From contig OZ220686.1 of assembly GCA_965116435.1 (NCBI GenBank), forward strand, positions 1,488,001 through 1,552,000: a DNA stretch of 64,000 nt. Reading direction: 5' to 3'. The notes beneath the pieces were generated by a model that was not told the origin of the DNA, searched no databases, and saw only the letters and a list, made by a program, of their open reading frames with translations. The position numbers and the translations under genes were made by a program. Position 1 is the stretch's first letter, and each line of letters opens with the position of its first letter. Of this stretch, positions 16,285-24,233 are shown one piece after another. This DNA comes from VXPQ01 sp965116435. GTDB lineage: Bacteria; Bacteroidota; Rhodothermia; Rhodothermales; VXPQ01.

Positions 16285-17037
16285 ATGACAAACAGGACGC
16301 TTGAAGCTACAAAACCCGGCGCTCGAAGCAGCTATCATGCCGCCTCCCGCTCGGCTACGTACGGATTTCTGGCGGCGCTTCCCCTTCTGGTCCTGTACGA
16401 ACTGCTGATCGTGTTTGCGAACCGCAGTGCGGTGGCGCAGGTGCGCGTCTCGTCCGAAATGTGGCTCAAGCAGTTGTTGCTGGTGACCGGAGAGCACGGC
16501 CTGACGGCTTTCGGCATCGCCATCGTGGTGGCGGGAATCGCGGTATTCTTTTGGGATCGCAAAAAGAAAATCCCCTTCCGTCCCCGGTATTTTCTGTGGA
16601 TGCTGCTCGAAAGCGCCGTGTACGCCGTCGTCATTGCGTTCCTGGTCTCCAACCTGGTGCAGGCGATCCTGCCCATGCTGGCGCAATCCGTTCCAACGGA
16701 TGGACTCGCCATGAAACTGGCCCTTTCGGTTGGAGCGGGCCTGTACGAGGAATTGCTGTTTCGCGTGCTGCTGGTGGGCGTGCTGTTCTGGGTGTTGCGG
16801 AAGATCATAGGAGGGCGGGTGCTGCCCTATATCGTTGCCGCCGTCTTCGGGGCCTTTCTTTTCAGCCTGATGCACTACATCGGCCCGCTGGGCGATGCGT
16901 TCCAGGCGGGTTCGTTCCTGTTCCGAATGCTCTTCGGGCTCGCTCTCAACGTCGTATTCCTGTGGCGCGGCTTCGGAATCGCCGCCTGGACACACGCCCT
17001 CTACGACGTCATGGTGCTGGTGGTGCTGAAGGGGTGA
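16285..17037 (+). CDS. CPBP family intramembrane metalloprotease
   Basis: A 250-residue polytopic membrane protein with about six predicted spans. It carries the CPBP (Rce1/Abi) motifs: EELLFRVLLVGVLF (the EExxxR signature, about residues 154-159), a later FLFSLMHYIG (F-xxx-H block, about 193-202) and a final helix around FRMLFGLALNVVFLWRGFGI. The family are glutamate/histidine-dependent membrane proteases or, in some members, binding proteins. Targets range from prenylated proteins to bacteriocin self-immunity, and none can be assigned here. It begins after the degenerate REP-like repeat and appears monocistronic; the toxin gene follows after 151 bp. Confidence 0.86.
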   Translation: MTNRTLEATKPGARSSYHAASRSATYGFLAALPLLVLYELLIVFANRSAVAQVRVSSEMWLKQLLLVTGEHGLTAFGIAIVVAGIAVFFWDRKKKIPFRPRYFLWMLLESAVYAVVIAFLVSNLVQAILPMLAQSVPTDGLAMKLALSVGAGLYEELLFRVLLVGVLFWVLRKIIGGRVLPYIVAAVFGAFLFSLMHYIGPLGDAFQAGSFLFRMLFGLALNVVFLWRGFGIAAWTHALYDVMVLVVLKG

Positions 17038-17188
17038 ATTTTTTTTGCTGCGGCGAAAAAAAACAGGGGTAGCGAGGTTATGTTTGTCGGATTTATGGGT
17101 CTATAGGGGGAAACTATGCTTTATGCACGGACGATAGCATTTTCCCGGATCCGGAGCGAGACGGGCGGGTTTCAGGAGAGGGTAGTGG

Positions 17189-17494
17189 ATGTTCGAAGTC
17201 CAGGATTATACGACGGAAGACGGTCGCGATCCGGTGAAGCGGTGGCTGGACAAGCTTCGGGACCCGAAAGCCAGGGAACGAATCTTGATGAAGATTCGCC
17301 GACTGGAACAAGGCATGCCGGGCGATTCCAAATCGGTAAACGGGGCAATACGGGAACTACGTATTCATTATGGTTCCGGATACCGGCTGTACTTCGCCCG
17401 CATAGAACAAAAAGTCATCTTGCTTTTGTGTGGCGGCAGCAAGAAAACACAGCCCAACGACATCGCTACAGCGAAAGAACGATTTCGGGACTGA
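17189..17494 (+). CDS. RelE/ParE-superfamily toxin (HigB/Gp49-like)
   Basis: A 101-residue protein matching the addiction-module killer branch of RelE/ParE toxins (PF05973 type): PVKRWLDKLRDPKARERILM, then IRELRIHYGSGYRLYFA (the core strand with Arg and Tyr), then IEQKVILLLCGGSKKTQ and a final DIATAKERF helix. Family members cut mRNA on the ribosome or poison gyrase. The order toxin then antitoxin, as in HigBA, fits the next gene starting 41 bp on. The ATG at 17189 is preferred because the conserved first strand (MFEVQDYTT) begins there. Confidence 0.85.
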   Translation: MFEVQDYTTEDGRDPVKRWLDKLRDPKARERILMKIRRLEQGMPGDSKSVNGAIRELRIHYGSGYRLYFARIEQKVILLLCGGSKKTQPNDIATAKERFRD

Positions 17495-17535
17495 AGGCGA
17501 GACATAGAAAACCCAAACCATAACATCGCGGAAGA

Positions 17536-17901
17536 ATGAGTAGCATGGGTGTAAACCACTTCGAATGGCTCCGGGGAGAGTTCAGGAAAGATCCTCGAGT
17601 GGCGGCCGGGCAACTAACACTGGCGGCCGAGGAAGAAGCTCTGGTTATTCTTATTAGCGTGCTGGACGATGTCGCCGAGGCCTACCGGGAGCAGCACCCG
17701 GACGTATCGAAAAAAGCAGCCCAGCTGGGGACGCGGCTAAACGATATGCGGTGGCCGTCGCTCGCCATAGGCTATCCGTTGCGGGAAACGCCAACACAGC
17801 CTAACATTCCGAAAGAACCTGCTTCTGCTATGGGGTTGCGCCTCGCTCGGCGGCGCAGGACTGAAGCCCGCTCAGTGGCGGCAACAGAAACCGCGGGATG
17901 A
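17536..17901 (+). CDS. Probable antitoxin-like partner lacking a recognisable HTH
   Basis: A 121-residue protein. Its first half resembles the pre-HTH segment of addiction-module antidotes of the HigA class (typically L..DPE.AA.YL..AL...D...FL.AL.DVAEA): here FRKDPRVAAGQLTLAAEEEALVILISVLDDVAEAY with the same spacing. The second half has no helix-turn-helix; it is basic and low complexity (RLARRRRTEARS). It could be an antitoxin that kept only the toxin-binding part, or an unrelated protein. It starts 41 bp after the toxin gene and ends 3 bp before the next gene, so the three are one transcript. An internal ATG at 17545 is an equally good start. Confidence 0.5.
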   Translation: MSSMGVNHFEWLRGEFRKDPRVAAGQLTLAAEEEALVILISVLDDVAEAYREQHPDVSKKAAQLGTRLNDMRWPSLAIGYPLRETPTQPNIPKEPASAMGLRLARRRRTEARSVAATETAG

Positions 17902-17904
17902 AAC

Positions 17905-19212
17905 ATGGTTATTCGATATCCGATCACGAACGAAGTCCAGAGCGCGCTGGAGCGTTTCCCGCGCATCGCAGAACGGATCCAGGGCCAGTTGCCGGCGTCC
18001 GGCCGGAGCGGACTTGAAATAGTCCGCCTCCTCGGCAACACGCACTACGAGCATATCGAAGCGTTGCTGGCCTTTATAAACGACCGCCTCCCCACATCCG
18101 GCAGCATCGGCCAGCGCGTGCTTGAGCAAACCGATTTATTGCCATTCCATCGAGCGCTGTCGGCATTCGATCTGCTTGCGCATCTTCATGATGCCCCTGG
18201 AATAGAGCGTGCACACCCTGCATCTGCACCAACGGGAAGCAAAGAGTACGATATAGACTTGACCACCAGTGCGTCCCAAATACGCATCGAGGTGTATTGT
18301 CCCGACGAGTTTTTCGGCTTCCAGTTAGTCCGCCGGCGCCTCACCATGATGTTCAAGTACCTTGAAGTCGATACGGGCTTCGAGATAACGCTCCGCCCCG
18401 AAAGCGTACGCCAGTATGAGAAGAAGGACGAGGATGATTATGACCATCTCTTTTTCGGCGACGCTACCCACGAACATCTTGTCCGCGATTGGCTGGCTAC
18501 GTTGAGCGCAGAAGCCACGGCGTGGATTCCCCATGCACAGGCAGGCGAACAACGTTTGTTTCAAGACGCCACAGCATCGCTTCGCTTGCACATAACGGTC
18601 GACGCCCTGCACCCCGATCCGGCGCATCGTATTGTCGCGCACCATGCATCTATGCGGACAAGCGAAACCAGACTGTTTTTCGATCACTTTGGTACGCCTG
18701 AAAGCACAGCGCAAAGTTTGTGGGGGCGTAACCTGCTACGCACATTGCAAAAGCGACGCGGCGGCGCGCCTGCGTCCGATTATCTGCGCCTGCTGGTCGT
18801 AGACTTTTCCTTGGCCGATACGGGGTGGCCGGAATTCATCTGCTGGCCGAATCCGGCGAAGCGACTGGTTGCAACGCTCAATCTCCTGGTCGCCGAGGCC
18901 GGCCCCCCGCTTCCCTATGACGCCGTGCTGCCTGCGCAACTTGGCTTGGAGTGCGGGTTCGGCAAGGTTATCTCGTTAAACCACTGGCGGGCGCTGGAAA
19001 TAAAACGGGGAATCAAAGCGGCACGGCTGGATCGTCCCTGCCTACCACAGATTCTGGACGATCAGCCGCAACGCACGAACGGATGGGTACGCTTTGCGGT
19101 GCTTCGCCGGCAGCACATTCCGCCGAATACGCCCGCCCAGACTCGTCCAAATATAAGCGACGACCCCGATTTCCGGGAATTGATCGAACGCATTTCGACT
19201 TTGCAGCCTTGA
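17905..19212 (+). CDS. Uncharacterised protein, possible PD-(D/E)xK-like fold, in TA operon
   Basis: A 435-residue soluble protein I do not recognise as a named family. An N-terminal helical region (about 1-105) precedes a strand-rich stretch: EYDIDLTTSASQIRIEVYCP (about 112-131), then FQLVRRRLTMMFKYLEVDTG. The D..(12-15)..E-V-Y spacing resembles the PD-(D/E)xK nuclease core with the usual Lys replaced by Tyr, so it may be a degenerate nuclease fold; this is inference. The C-terminal third (DYLRLLVVDFSLADTGWPEF) looks alpha/beta. It starts 3 bp after the antitoxin-like gene, so it is co-transcribed with the toxin pair. Confidence 0.55.
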   Translation: MVIRYPITNEVQSALERFPRIAERIQGQLPASGRSGLEIVRLLGNTHYEHIEALLAFINDRLPTSGSIGQRVLEQTDLLPFHRALSAFDLLAHLHDAPGIERAHPASAPTGSKEYDIDLTTSASQIRIEVYCPDEFFGFQLVRRRLTMMFKYLEVDTGFEITLRPESVRQYEKKDEDDYDHLFFGDATHEHLVRDWLATLSAEATAWIPHAQAGEQRLFQDATASLRLHITVDALHPDPAHRIVAHHASMRTSETRLFFDHFGTPESTAQSLWGRNLLRTLQKRRGGAPASDYLRLLVVDFSLADTGWPEFICWPNPAKRLVATLNLLVAEAGPPLPYDAVLPAQLGLECGFGKVISLNHWRALEIKRGIKAARLDRPCLPQILDDQPQRTNGWVRFAVLRRQHIPPNTPAQTRPNISDDPDFRELIERISTLQP

Positions 19213-19235
19213 CGGCAGTCCGCTGAAGGAAGGGG

Positions 19236-19691
19236 TCACTCCATCTCTTCCCCGCCCTCTTCCCCGGACGAGCCGACGCGTTGCCAGACTTCTTCCAGGC
19301 GGAAATCGAGGATATGGCCTACGTGGTGCCATGTGTCTCCGTCGACCCGGGCTTCGAACGAGATGGCTTGCCCCGCCAGGCCCGCAGAACTATGCCAGGT
19401 GATGTGCTCGGTATAGGTTTCCCCGTCGAACGAGTAGGTCCCCCCGCCCGCGAACACTTCCTCGTCCAGAATCTGCCGTCCGAAAGCGAAATGCGTGGAG
19501 TTGAGGATTTTTATGGTGTACGGAATCTGGTCGGTTCGATCCACGGTGCTGTCCGGGTAGACAACTCGCTGGGAAACCATCTCCCAACTGCCTTCCAGCG
19601 GGGTGGCGGGAAGCTGGGCCCGCGCGCCGGATGCGGCGAACAGGACAACCATTCCAATCAATACAGGTCGGATGAATACTGCGCGTTTCAT
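19236..19691 (-). CDS. Secreted lipocalin-like small beta-barrel protein
   Basis: A 151-residue protein with a signal peptide (about residues 1-25, ending SGARA before QLPATP). The mature part is a run of short strands starting LEGSWEMVSQRVVYPDST and including GGGTYSFDGETYTEHITWHS and DGDTWHHVGHILDF. The pattern of an early G-x-W followed by antiparallel strands is that of lipocalin-like domains used to bind small hydrophobic ligands. No specific family is assigned. The tail is acidic (GSSGEEGGEEME). It probably acts in the periplasm. It converges with the unknown gene ending at 19212, and 162 bp upstream is the glyoxalase-like gene on the same strand. Confidence 0.65.
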   Translation of the reverse strand: MKRAVFIRPVLIGMVVLFAASGARAQLPATPLEGSWEMVSQRVVYPDSTVDRTDQIPYTIKILNSTHFAFGRQILDEEVFAGGGTYSFDGETYTEHITWHSSAGLAGQAISFEARVDGDTWHHVGHILDFRLEEVWQRVGSSGEEGGEEME

Positions 19692-19853
19692 GCAAGAATC
19701 TCCTTGTCGTTATGAGGTAGCGGCAAGGACATAGTACGGAAGATTGTCTTCAATAACAATTCACGGGTAAAAATGACGCAATTTACCCGTTTCCGCAAGG
19801 CTACGGGAGTGAAGCGCCTGCCGATCGGCGCATGAAAAGCCCGGAGGAAGCGC

Positions 19854-20630
19854 CTATTTTTTGCAATGCAACGCGAAACCGGCTCCCTGCGGATCCACGC
19901 AATGGGCAACCCAATCCCCGCCGGGAATCTCTCTGGGGGGCATGACCACCTGTCCGCCGTGCTGCTCTACGGCTTCAAGGGTCTGGTCGATGTCTTCCAC
20001 CGTCACATACAGGGCCCACCAGGGAGGCGGAGGGCCGGGCATGCCGTCGATCTTGTTGAACATTCCCCCGTAGGGCAAGTCGTTCTGGCCGTACATGCGG
20101 TAAATACCCGCGCCGCCCATGTCCATCTCGCTGGTAATTTCCCAGCCGAACAGGGCCTGGTAAAAATCAAAGGCAGCTTCGTAGTCCGAAGTAGCCAGTT
20201 CATGCCAGGAGAATTCGCCGACGCCTGGTTGCGCCTCCATGTCCGGTTCGCTCGTGGCGGATGCGAAGATCGCAAAGACGCCCCCCTGCGGATCGGCGGC
20301 TACGGCGAAGCTGCCCGCGTTCGGAATGTCCTGTGGCGCGGCATGGATCGTCCCGCCCAGCTCCTGAATTTTCGCCACGGTCTCGTGCACATCCTCCACC
20401 GAAACGTAGGGAAGCCAGTGGGGTGGAATCTCTCCCATCTCCGGCTCGATTTCCATGAGGCCGCCGAAGGGCGCTCCCTCGTTCGTGAACATCGTGTAGG
20501 GCTTGGGGCCGGCCTGGAACGGCTCGGTGCCCCAGCCTATAACGTTTCCGTAAAATTCGATGGCCGCTTCGGGAGCGGTCGTGAGCAGGTCGTACCATAC
20601 GAAACGACCGGATTGCTTGTGCTTGGACAT
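19854..20630 (-). CDS. VOC (glyoxalase/bleomycin-resistance) family protein, two domains
   Basis: A 258-residue protein of two tandem VOC modules (about 5-120 and 135-255). Each begins with a characteristic helix/strand (GRFVWYDLLTTAPEAAIEFY; FSWHELATSDYEAAFDFYQA) and ends with a DPQG strand (AADPQGGVFAIF; CVDPQGAGFALH). Such paired VOC proteins bind a metal and small substrates; similar ones are annotated as hydroxylases or resistance proteins without biochemical proof, so no reaction is assigned. I place the start at the ATG at 20630 because the first VOC strand begins about 10 residues later; upstream codons show no similarity. Confidence 0.88.
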   Translation of the reverse strand: MSKHKQSGRFVWYDLLTTAPEAAIEFYGNVIGWGTEPFQAGPKPYTMFTNEGAPFGGLMEIEPEMGEIPPHWLPYVSVEDVHETVAKIQELGGTIHAAPQDIPNAGSFAVAADPQGGVFAIFASATSEPDMEAQPGVGEFSWHELATSDYEAAFDFYQALFGWEITSEMDMGGAGIYRMYGQNDLPYGGMFNKIDGMPGPPPPWWALYVTVEDIDQTLEAVEQHGGQVVMPPREIPGGDWVAHCVDPQGAGFALHCKK

Positions 20631-20762
20631 AATGTCGGGGTCAGGCAGGTTTGGGTGGCTTGGATGGATCGGGATGACGCAAAAACGCGGAGCAAAACAA
20701 ACCGGGCGCATGGCGGGAGAACGAAAGTGCGCCCGGCTCGATTTCTTTCGCGGAATTATTCA

Positions 20763-20814
20763 CCGCAAAACCTGCGGAGATTAAATTTTTTCGCCGCAAA
20801 ACCTGCGGAGATTA
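20763..20814. repeat. Duplicated 21-bp hairpin element
   Basis: CCGCAAAACCTGCGGAGATTA occurs at 20763-20783 and again at 20794-20814. Each copy can fold as CCGCA-loop-TGCGG, and T-rich tracts follow on the plus strand (ATTAAATTTTTT, ATTATTTTTG), like small plus-strand terminators. It lies just downstream of the minus-strand tRNA-Ala gene and upstream of the VOC gene, so its use as a tRNA terminator is uncertain. Confidence 0.6.
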
Positions 20815-20835
20815 TTTTTGGGAACGCGGATGTCG

Positions 20836-20908
20836 TGGAGCTAAGCGGAGTCGAACCGCTGACCTCTGCAGTGCGATTGCAGCGCTCTACCAACTGAGCT
20901 ATAGCCCC
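20836..20908 (-). tRNA. tRNA-Ala (anticodon CGC)
   Basis: Read on the reverse strand, the 73 nt fold as a complete cloverleaf. The acceptor is GGGGCTA/TAGCTCC, the D-arm is GCTC-AGTTGGTA-GAGC, the anticodon stem CTGCA/TGCAG has loop ATCGCAC (anticodon CGC, reading GCG), and the T-arm is AGCGG-TTCGACT-CCGCT. The discriminator base is A. The third acceptor pair is G-U, the alanine identity element G3:U70. No CCA is encoded. Confidence 0.96.
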
Positions 20909-20972
20909 GGTGCCCTAATCTGTTTGTACGGTGGAGGGGTGGGTGGGTTCCGGGGGATCAGGGAGATATGGA

Positions 20973-21419
20973 TCAGAACGGGAAGTCGTCGTCCGGCTCG
21001 AATCCGGTACTATCTTCCATCTCGGACGGCGGCGCGGAGAATCTCGTGCTACCTCTGGAATAACCGCTTTCCAACCCGCTCTCGCCCCACGAGTCCAGCG
21101 GCACCATGTCGCGGACACGGATTTTCGTGGCGTAGTGCATGGCGCCGTCGCTGTCTTCCCGGGAGATCGTCTGTAGAGCGCCTTCGATATACACCTTGGA
21201 CCCTTGCCGGAGGTATTCGTGGCAAATTTCTGCAAGGCGGTCCCAGGCTACGACATTGTGCCATTCGGTCCGCTCAACCGTTTCTCCATTGGCGTTCTTG
21301 TAGCGCTCCATGGTGGCGAGCCGCATGCTGCATATGGGCCTCCCGTCGTCGCTATAGCGTATCTCCGGGTCTCGCTCCAGATTGCCAAGCAAAATGGCTT
21401 TGTTGAGGGCGTGGTCCAT
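20973..21419 (-). CDS. ssb: Single-stranded DNA-binding protein
   Basis: A 148-residue SSB. The N-terminal 110 residues are the OB fold: MDHALNKAILLGNLERDPEI, then MRLATMERYK, TEWHNVVAWDRLAEICHEYL, GSKVYIEGALQT and YATKIRVRDMVPLD. The tail ends DDDFPF, the conserved acidic tip that recruits repair and replication partners. It coats ssDNA during replication, repair and recombination. I start it at the ATG at 21419; the open frame further upstream encodes a fossil transposase segment (21476-21570) and is not part of SSB. The tRNA-Ala gene lies downstream on the same strand. Confidence 0.95.
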   Translation of the reverse strand: MDHALNKAILLGNLERDPEIRYSDDGRPICSMRLATMERYKNANGETVERTEWHNVVAWDRLAEICHEYLRQGSKVYIEGALQTISREDSDGAMHYATKIRVRDMVPLDSWGESGLESGYSRGSTRFSAPPSEMEDSTGFEPDDDFPF

Positions 21420-21475
21420 GGGGGAATTTATCCAGAATATGGAGCGAATTATCGAGAAGCATGGAGGAGTATTTA

Positions 21476-21570
21476 TCGGAATGTACGTAATGTCCGCCGC
21501 TTTTTCGGGTAGATGGCCCGCAGGTTCTATAGGCGCATCAAGCAGGCGACGCGCCGCCAAACACCTCTGG
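21476..21570 (-). pseudogene. Fossil fragment of IS3-family transposase OrfB
   Basis: Reverse-strand translation gives GVWRRVACLMRL, a stop, then NLRAIYPKKR in one frame, and AADITYIPI in another. Both match consecutive blocks of IS3-type OrfB: the RLMRLMGL-AIYPK helix region and the ADITYIPM strand holding the first catalytic Asp. ADITYIPM is also present in the IS copy at 59598-60489. A stop, a frameshift and a deletion between the blocks show it is dead. It sits between ssb and the four-gene membrane operon. Confidence 0.7.
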
Positions 21571-21585
21571 GGTTCCCGGGAGGGC

Positions 21586-22851
21586 TTACCAGCGGAACCA
21601 GAAATATCTCCCCAAATCGAGTTCCCGTTGCTTGTAAATATCTTTGCGGGCGCCCGTTTCGTCTACCCGACGAACCCAAAATCGACACCCTTTGGAACCA
21701 AAGGATTTCCGGTTCAAACTCTCATTGTAAATAGGCCGAGAGAGTTTAGCAAATTCAGAGGGGGTGTACGTGCGCCCACTTTCGATAGCCGCCAGATGAA
21801 CCATGACCGGGTCGTCGCGGCGATGGGGCGGCGTAATATCGTCCAAACGAATCCCGGCGTCCGTCAACACGGCCCGAAACATATGCTCGGGATCATTCTC
21901 GGCGTCAAGCCAGCACGGAGGCGGATCAATACCCTGCCCCCCGCGAAGTTGGCGCACTTCTTCTTCGCGATATTCCGCCCTGGATATGGCCTCGTCGCGC
22001 TCCCGGTTGGCGACGACAAGATTATCTATGGCCTCGTTTTGCTCGCGCTCGCGGGCGGCAAGGCGATCCTGCATGGAAGAGGCGCGCATCCGTTCCCGCG
22101 CCGCCGTGGCGCGCAATGCATCGGGATCCGTATCGGAAGCATTGGCCAGGCTGTCCCACATGGCCTGCCCCGTCTCCAACGTCGCAATAACATCACGGGC
22201 AACCTCCAGCGAATCGACCAATCTGTCTACGCGATCGGTTTGTCTGATCTCTTCGGCGGCTTTCCTGAGTTCTTCGGTGGCTTCCGTCGAGTCGAGTCCC
22301 TCATGCCGTGAAATCGCTTCGCGCGCTGCCTCGCTGACTTCCCGGGCCTCCTGTAACCGGGTTTCCAGAGATTCCTGCTGCCGCGCCATCTCCTCAATAG
22401 CATCGCTGGCTTGCGTCAGTGAATCCTTCAGCGCTTCGACATGTCCGACCTGTTCCGCCAGTTCCTTCTCCAGTTCATCGGGACGCTTGTTGCTCGTAAG
22501 CATTTGCTGTAATTTTTCGATCTCTGCACGGCGGCGCACGCTGTCTGCTACAAGCACTTCAATGCGGGTTTCCGCGTAGGATAATTCCTCGCTTAACCTG
22601 CGAGATTCGCGCAACCAGACATCCGTATTTATGCCCGATGGCGCCGCACTCTCAAGCATGTGTCTGGTAAACGCATGATCCACCCTCTCTTCCTTCAGAT
22701 TATCCTCCGCATCCTCCTTCGCATCATTCGCCCCGATCAGCAGCACGGCGCAGGCCAGTAGCAAAATGAATACGATAATGCTAAAGGTCTCGGCCATCGT
22801 CAAGCCCAGCGCCAGACCTTTGCGGTAATGAGTTTTTTCTGCAGGAAGCAT
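21586..22851 (-). CDS. Single-pass coiled-coil stator-like protein with PPCW C-terminal domain (operon gene 4)
   Basis: A 421-residue protein with one membrane span near the N-terminus (TFSIIVFILLLACAVLLIG, about residues 22-40). Glu21 lies right at the start of the span (MAETFSIIV), where MotB/ExbD/ZorB-type stator proteins carry their ion-binding acid. Residues 60-290 are a long coiled coil. The C-terminal ~110 residues form a compact domain opening with DPPPCWLD and including GCRFWVRRVDETG and a final YFW; it is not an OmpA peptidoglycan-binding domain. I believe this PPCW domain recurs in unnamed proteins next to MotA-like proteins (memory, unchecked). The ATG at 22851 is 6 bp past the upstream stop; an overlapping TTG at 22863 is possible. 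Confidence 0.65.
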   Translation of the reverse strand: MLPAEKTHYRKGLALGLTMAETFSIIVFILLLACAVLLIGANDAKEDAEDNLKEERVDHAFTRHMLESAAPSGINTDVWLRESRRLSEELSYAETRIEVLVADSVRRRAEIEKLQQMLTSNKRPDELEKELAEQVGHVEALKDSLTQASDAIEEMARQQESLETRLQEAREVSEAAREAISRHEGLDSTEATEELRKAAEEIRQTDRVDRLVDSLEVARDVIATLETGQAMWDSLANASDTDPDALRATAARERMRASSMQDRLAAREREQNEAIDNLVVANRERDEAISRAEYREEEVRQLRGGQGIDPPPCWLDAENDPEHMFRAVLTDAGIRLDDITPPHRRDDPVMVHLAAIESGRTYTPSEFAKLSRPIYNESLNRKSFGSKGCRFWVRRVDETGARKDIYKQRELDLGRYFWFRW

Positions 22852-22859
22852 ACCTATCG

Positions 22860-24233
22860 TCAATCGGGCTTGGATCGACGGCGGAACCGGCCGAAGAGTC
22901 GTTTCCAGAATTTTCTGGCGTGCATGGCTTCCAGATTCACCCGAATATCTTTGCTGACAGGGCCGGCGCGCTCAAGATCGATACGAAGGCCCTCCGTTTT
23001 GCCTTGCAGATCGCCAACTGTTTCACTCAATTGACTGGCGTCCGCCGCGGCCTGCCGCAATGGCTCGGCTGCATGCTCCGCAGTGGCGTACATATTCTGG
23101 ATGGCCTCGCCCGCATCGGCAATGCCTTTCGAAGTCTCGGCGCCGTTTCGGGAAATCTGCTGAATCGAGGCCTGCAGGCGGTCGAGCGCATCCGAAAAAT
23201 CGGTCAAGTTGGCGCCTACCTGCCCGATGCGCTGACCTGCATTCGCCAGATTATCAAAAGCCCCGGAACCCATTCCTGCCTTGCTGCCAAAATCAGAAAT
23301 CGCGGCGCCTGTTTCTTCAAGGGGAATACGCAGCGACGAAACTCTGGAAGATACATCCTGAACGGTCTTTTCAAAGCCGGCAATGCCCCCGGCAAAACGC
23401 TCAGCGTCAAGAGCATGGAGTGTCTGTCGGGCCTGCTGAAGCACTTCATTGAATTGGTCGCATTCTTCATTCAGGCGAGCGATGCGCTTGCTTACGTCAT
23501 GCATGGGCGCACTCATCTCGGAAGCCGAAGCCCCCATATCCGTGGCGATACCCTGAACCGAAGAGACTATTTCTTTTGTAGCCTGCTGAAAATCATGAAC
23601 GCCCCCGGCGAGGTTCTTCGTAATCAGGGTAAAATCATCGCAAGAATCGCCCACAGCTTCGGCAGTGTCTGAAATTTTGGCGACGGTGTCTTGCCATACT
23701 TGTTCGGATTTTTTAAGGTGGCCGACAAGCCGTTCAAAGGTCTCGGCACTTAGCACTACCTGTGCCTTCATTTTATTGACTTCTTGCTTAAACGTATTGA
23801 CCGTGTCCGCTGCCATATCTCCTGCTGACTCTTGCCCCATAGTGAACCACACTCGACCAGCAAGGCCGATGATTGTCGTAAGTAAGGCGATACCAAAATT
23901 AGCAATGATAGGCATGAAGTTATCTGCGGAAAAATCATCTGTAAACTTTGTCAATGCCATCACAAGAGCGGCAAAAGTAAACAAGAGTCCAAGGTAATAT
24001 ATACCATCTCCTTTTGTATCTTGAGATACATACGATGATTCGCGTATAAAAAAACCATATATGAGCATACATCCGCAAAGAAGCACTGCACTCATCCACC
24101 GATCCATATTAAACAAGGGAACGACAATAAAAATAATACCCAATCCCGTCGCTAAGACGCCCATCCATAGGCGCATATGATCTCGTTTATTTCCTTGTTT
24201 CATGGGTGGAGTATTGTATATTTGTGCACTCAT
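22860..24233 (-). CDS. MotA/TolQ/ExbB (ZorA-like) membrane channel protein with coiled-coil tail (operon gene 3)
   Basis: A 457-residue protein. Four membrane spans lie in the first ~150 residues; the third (GLLFTFAALVMALTKF) and fourth (FGIALLTTIIGLAGRVW) match the paired channel helices of MotA/TolQ/ExbB proteins, where the LxTTxxGL pattern lines the ion path. Residues 160-430 form a long helical tail with repeated Ala/Gln heptads, like the long cytoplasmic tail of ZorA in Zorya anti-phage systems. The ATG at 24233 overlaps the upstream stop as ATGA. With the next gene it would make a proton- or sodium-driven stator. The membrane part is AT-rich, the tail GC-rich. Confidence 0.68.
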   Translation of the reverse strand: MSAQIYNTPPMKQGNKRDHMRLWMGVLATGLGIIFIVVPLFNMDRWMSAVLLCGCMLIYGFFIRESSYVSQDTKGDGIYYLGLLFTFAALVMALTKFTDDFSADNFMPIIANFGIALLTTIIGLAGRVWFTMGQESAGDMAADTVNTFKQEVNKMKAQVVLSAETFERLVGHLKKSEQVWQDTVAKISDTAEAVGDSCDDFTLITKNLAGGVHDFQQATKEIVSSVQGIATDMGASASEMSAPMHDVSKRIARLNEECDQFNEVLQQARQTLHALDAERFAGGIAGFEKTVQDVSSRVSSLRIPLEETGAAISDFGSKAGMGSGAFDNLANAGQRIGQVGANLTDFSDALDRLQASIQQISRNGAETSKGIADAGEAIQNMYATAEHAAEPLRQAAADASQLSETVGDLQGKTEGLRIDLERAGPVSKDIRVNLEAMHARKFWKRLFGRFRRRSKPD

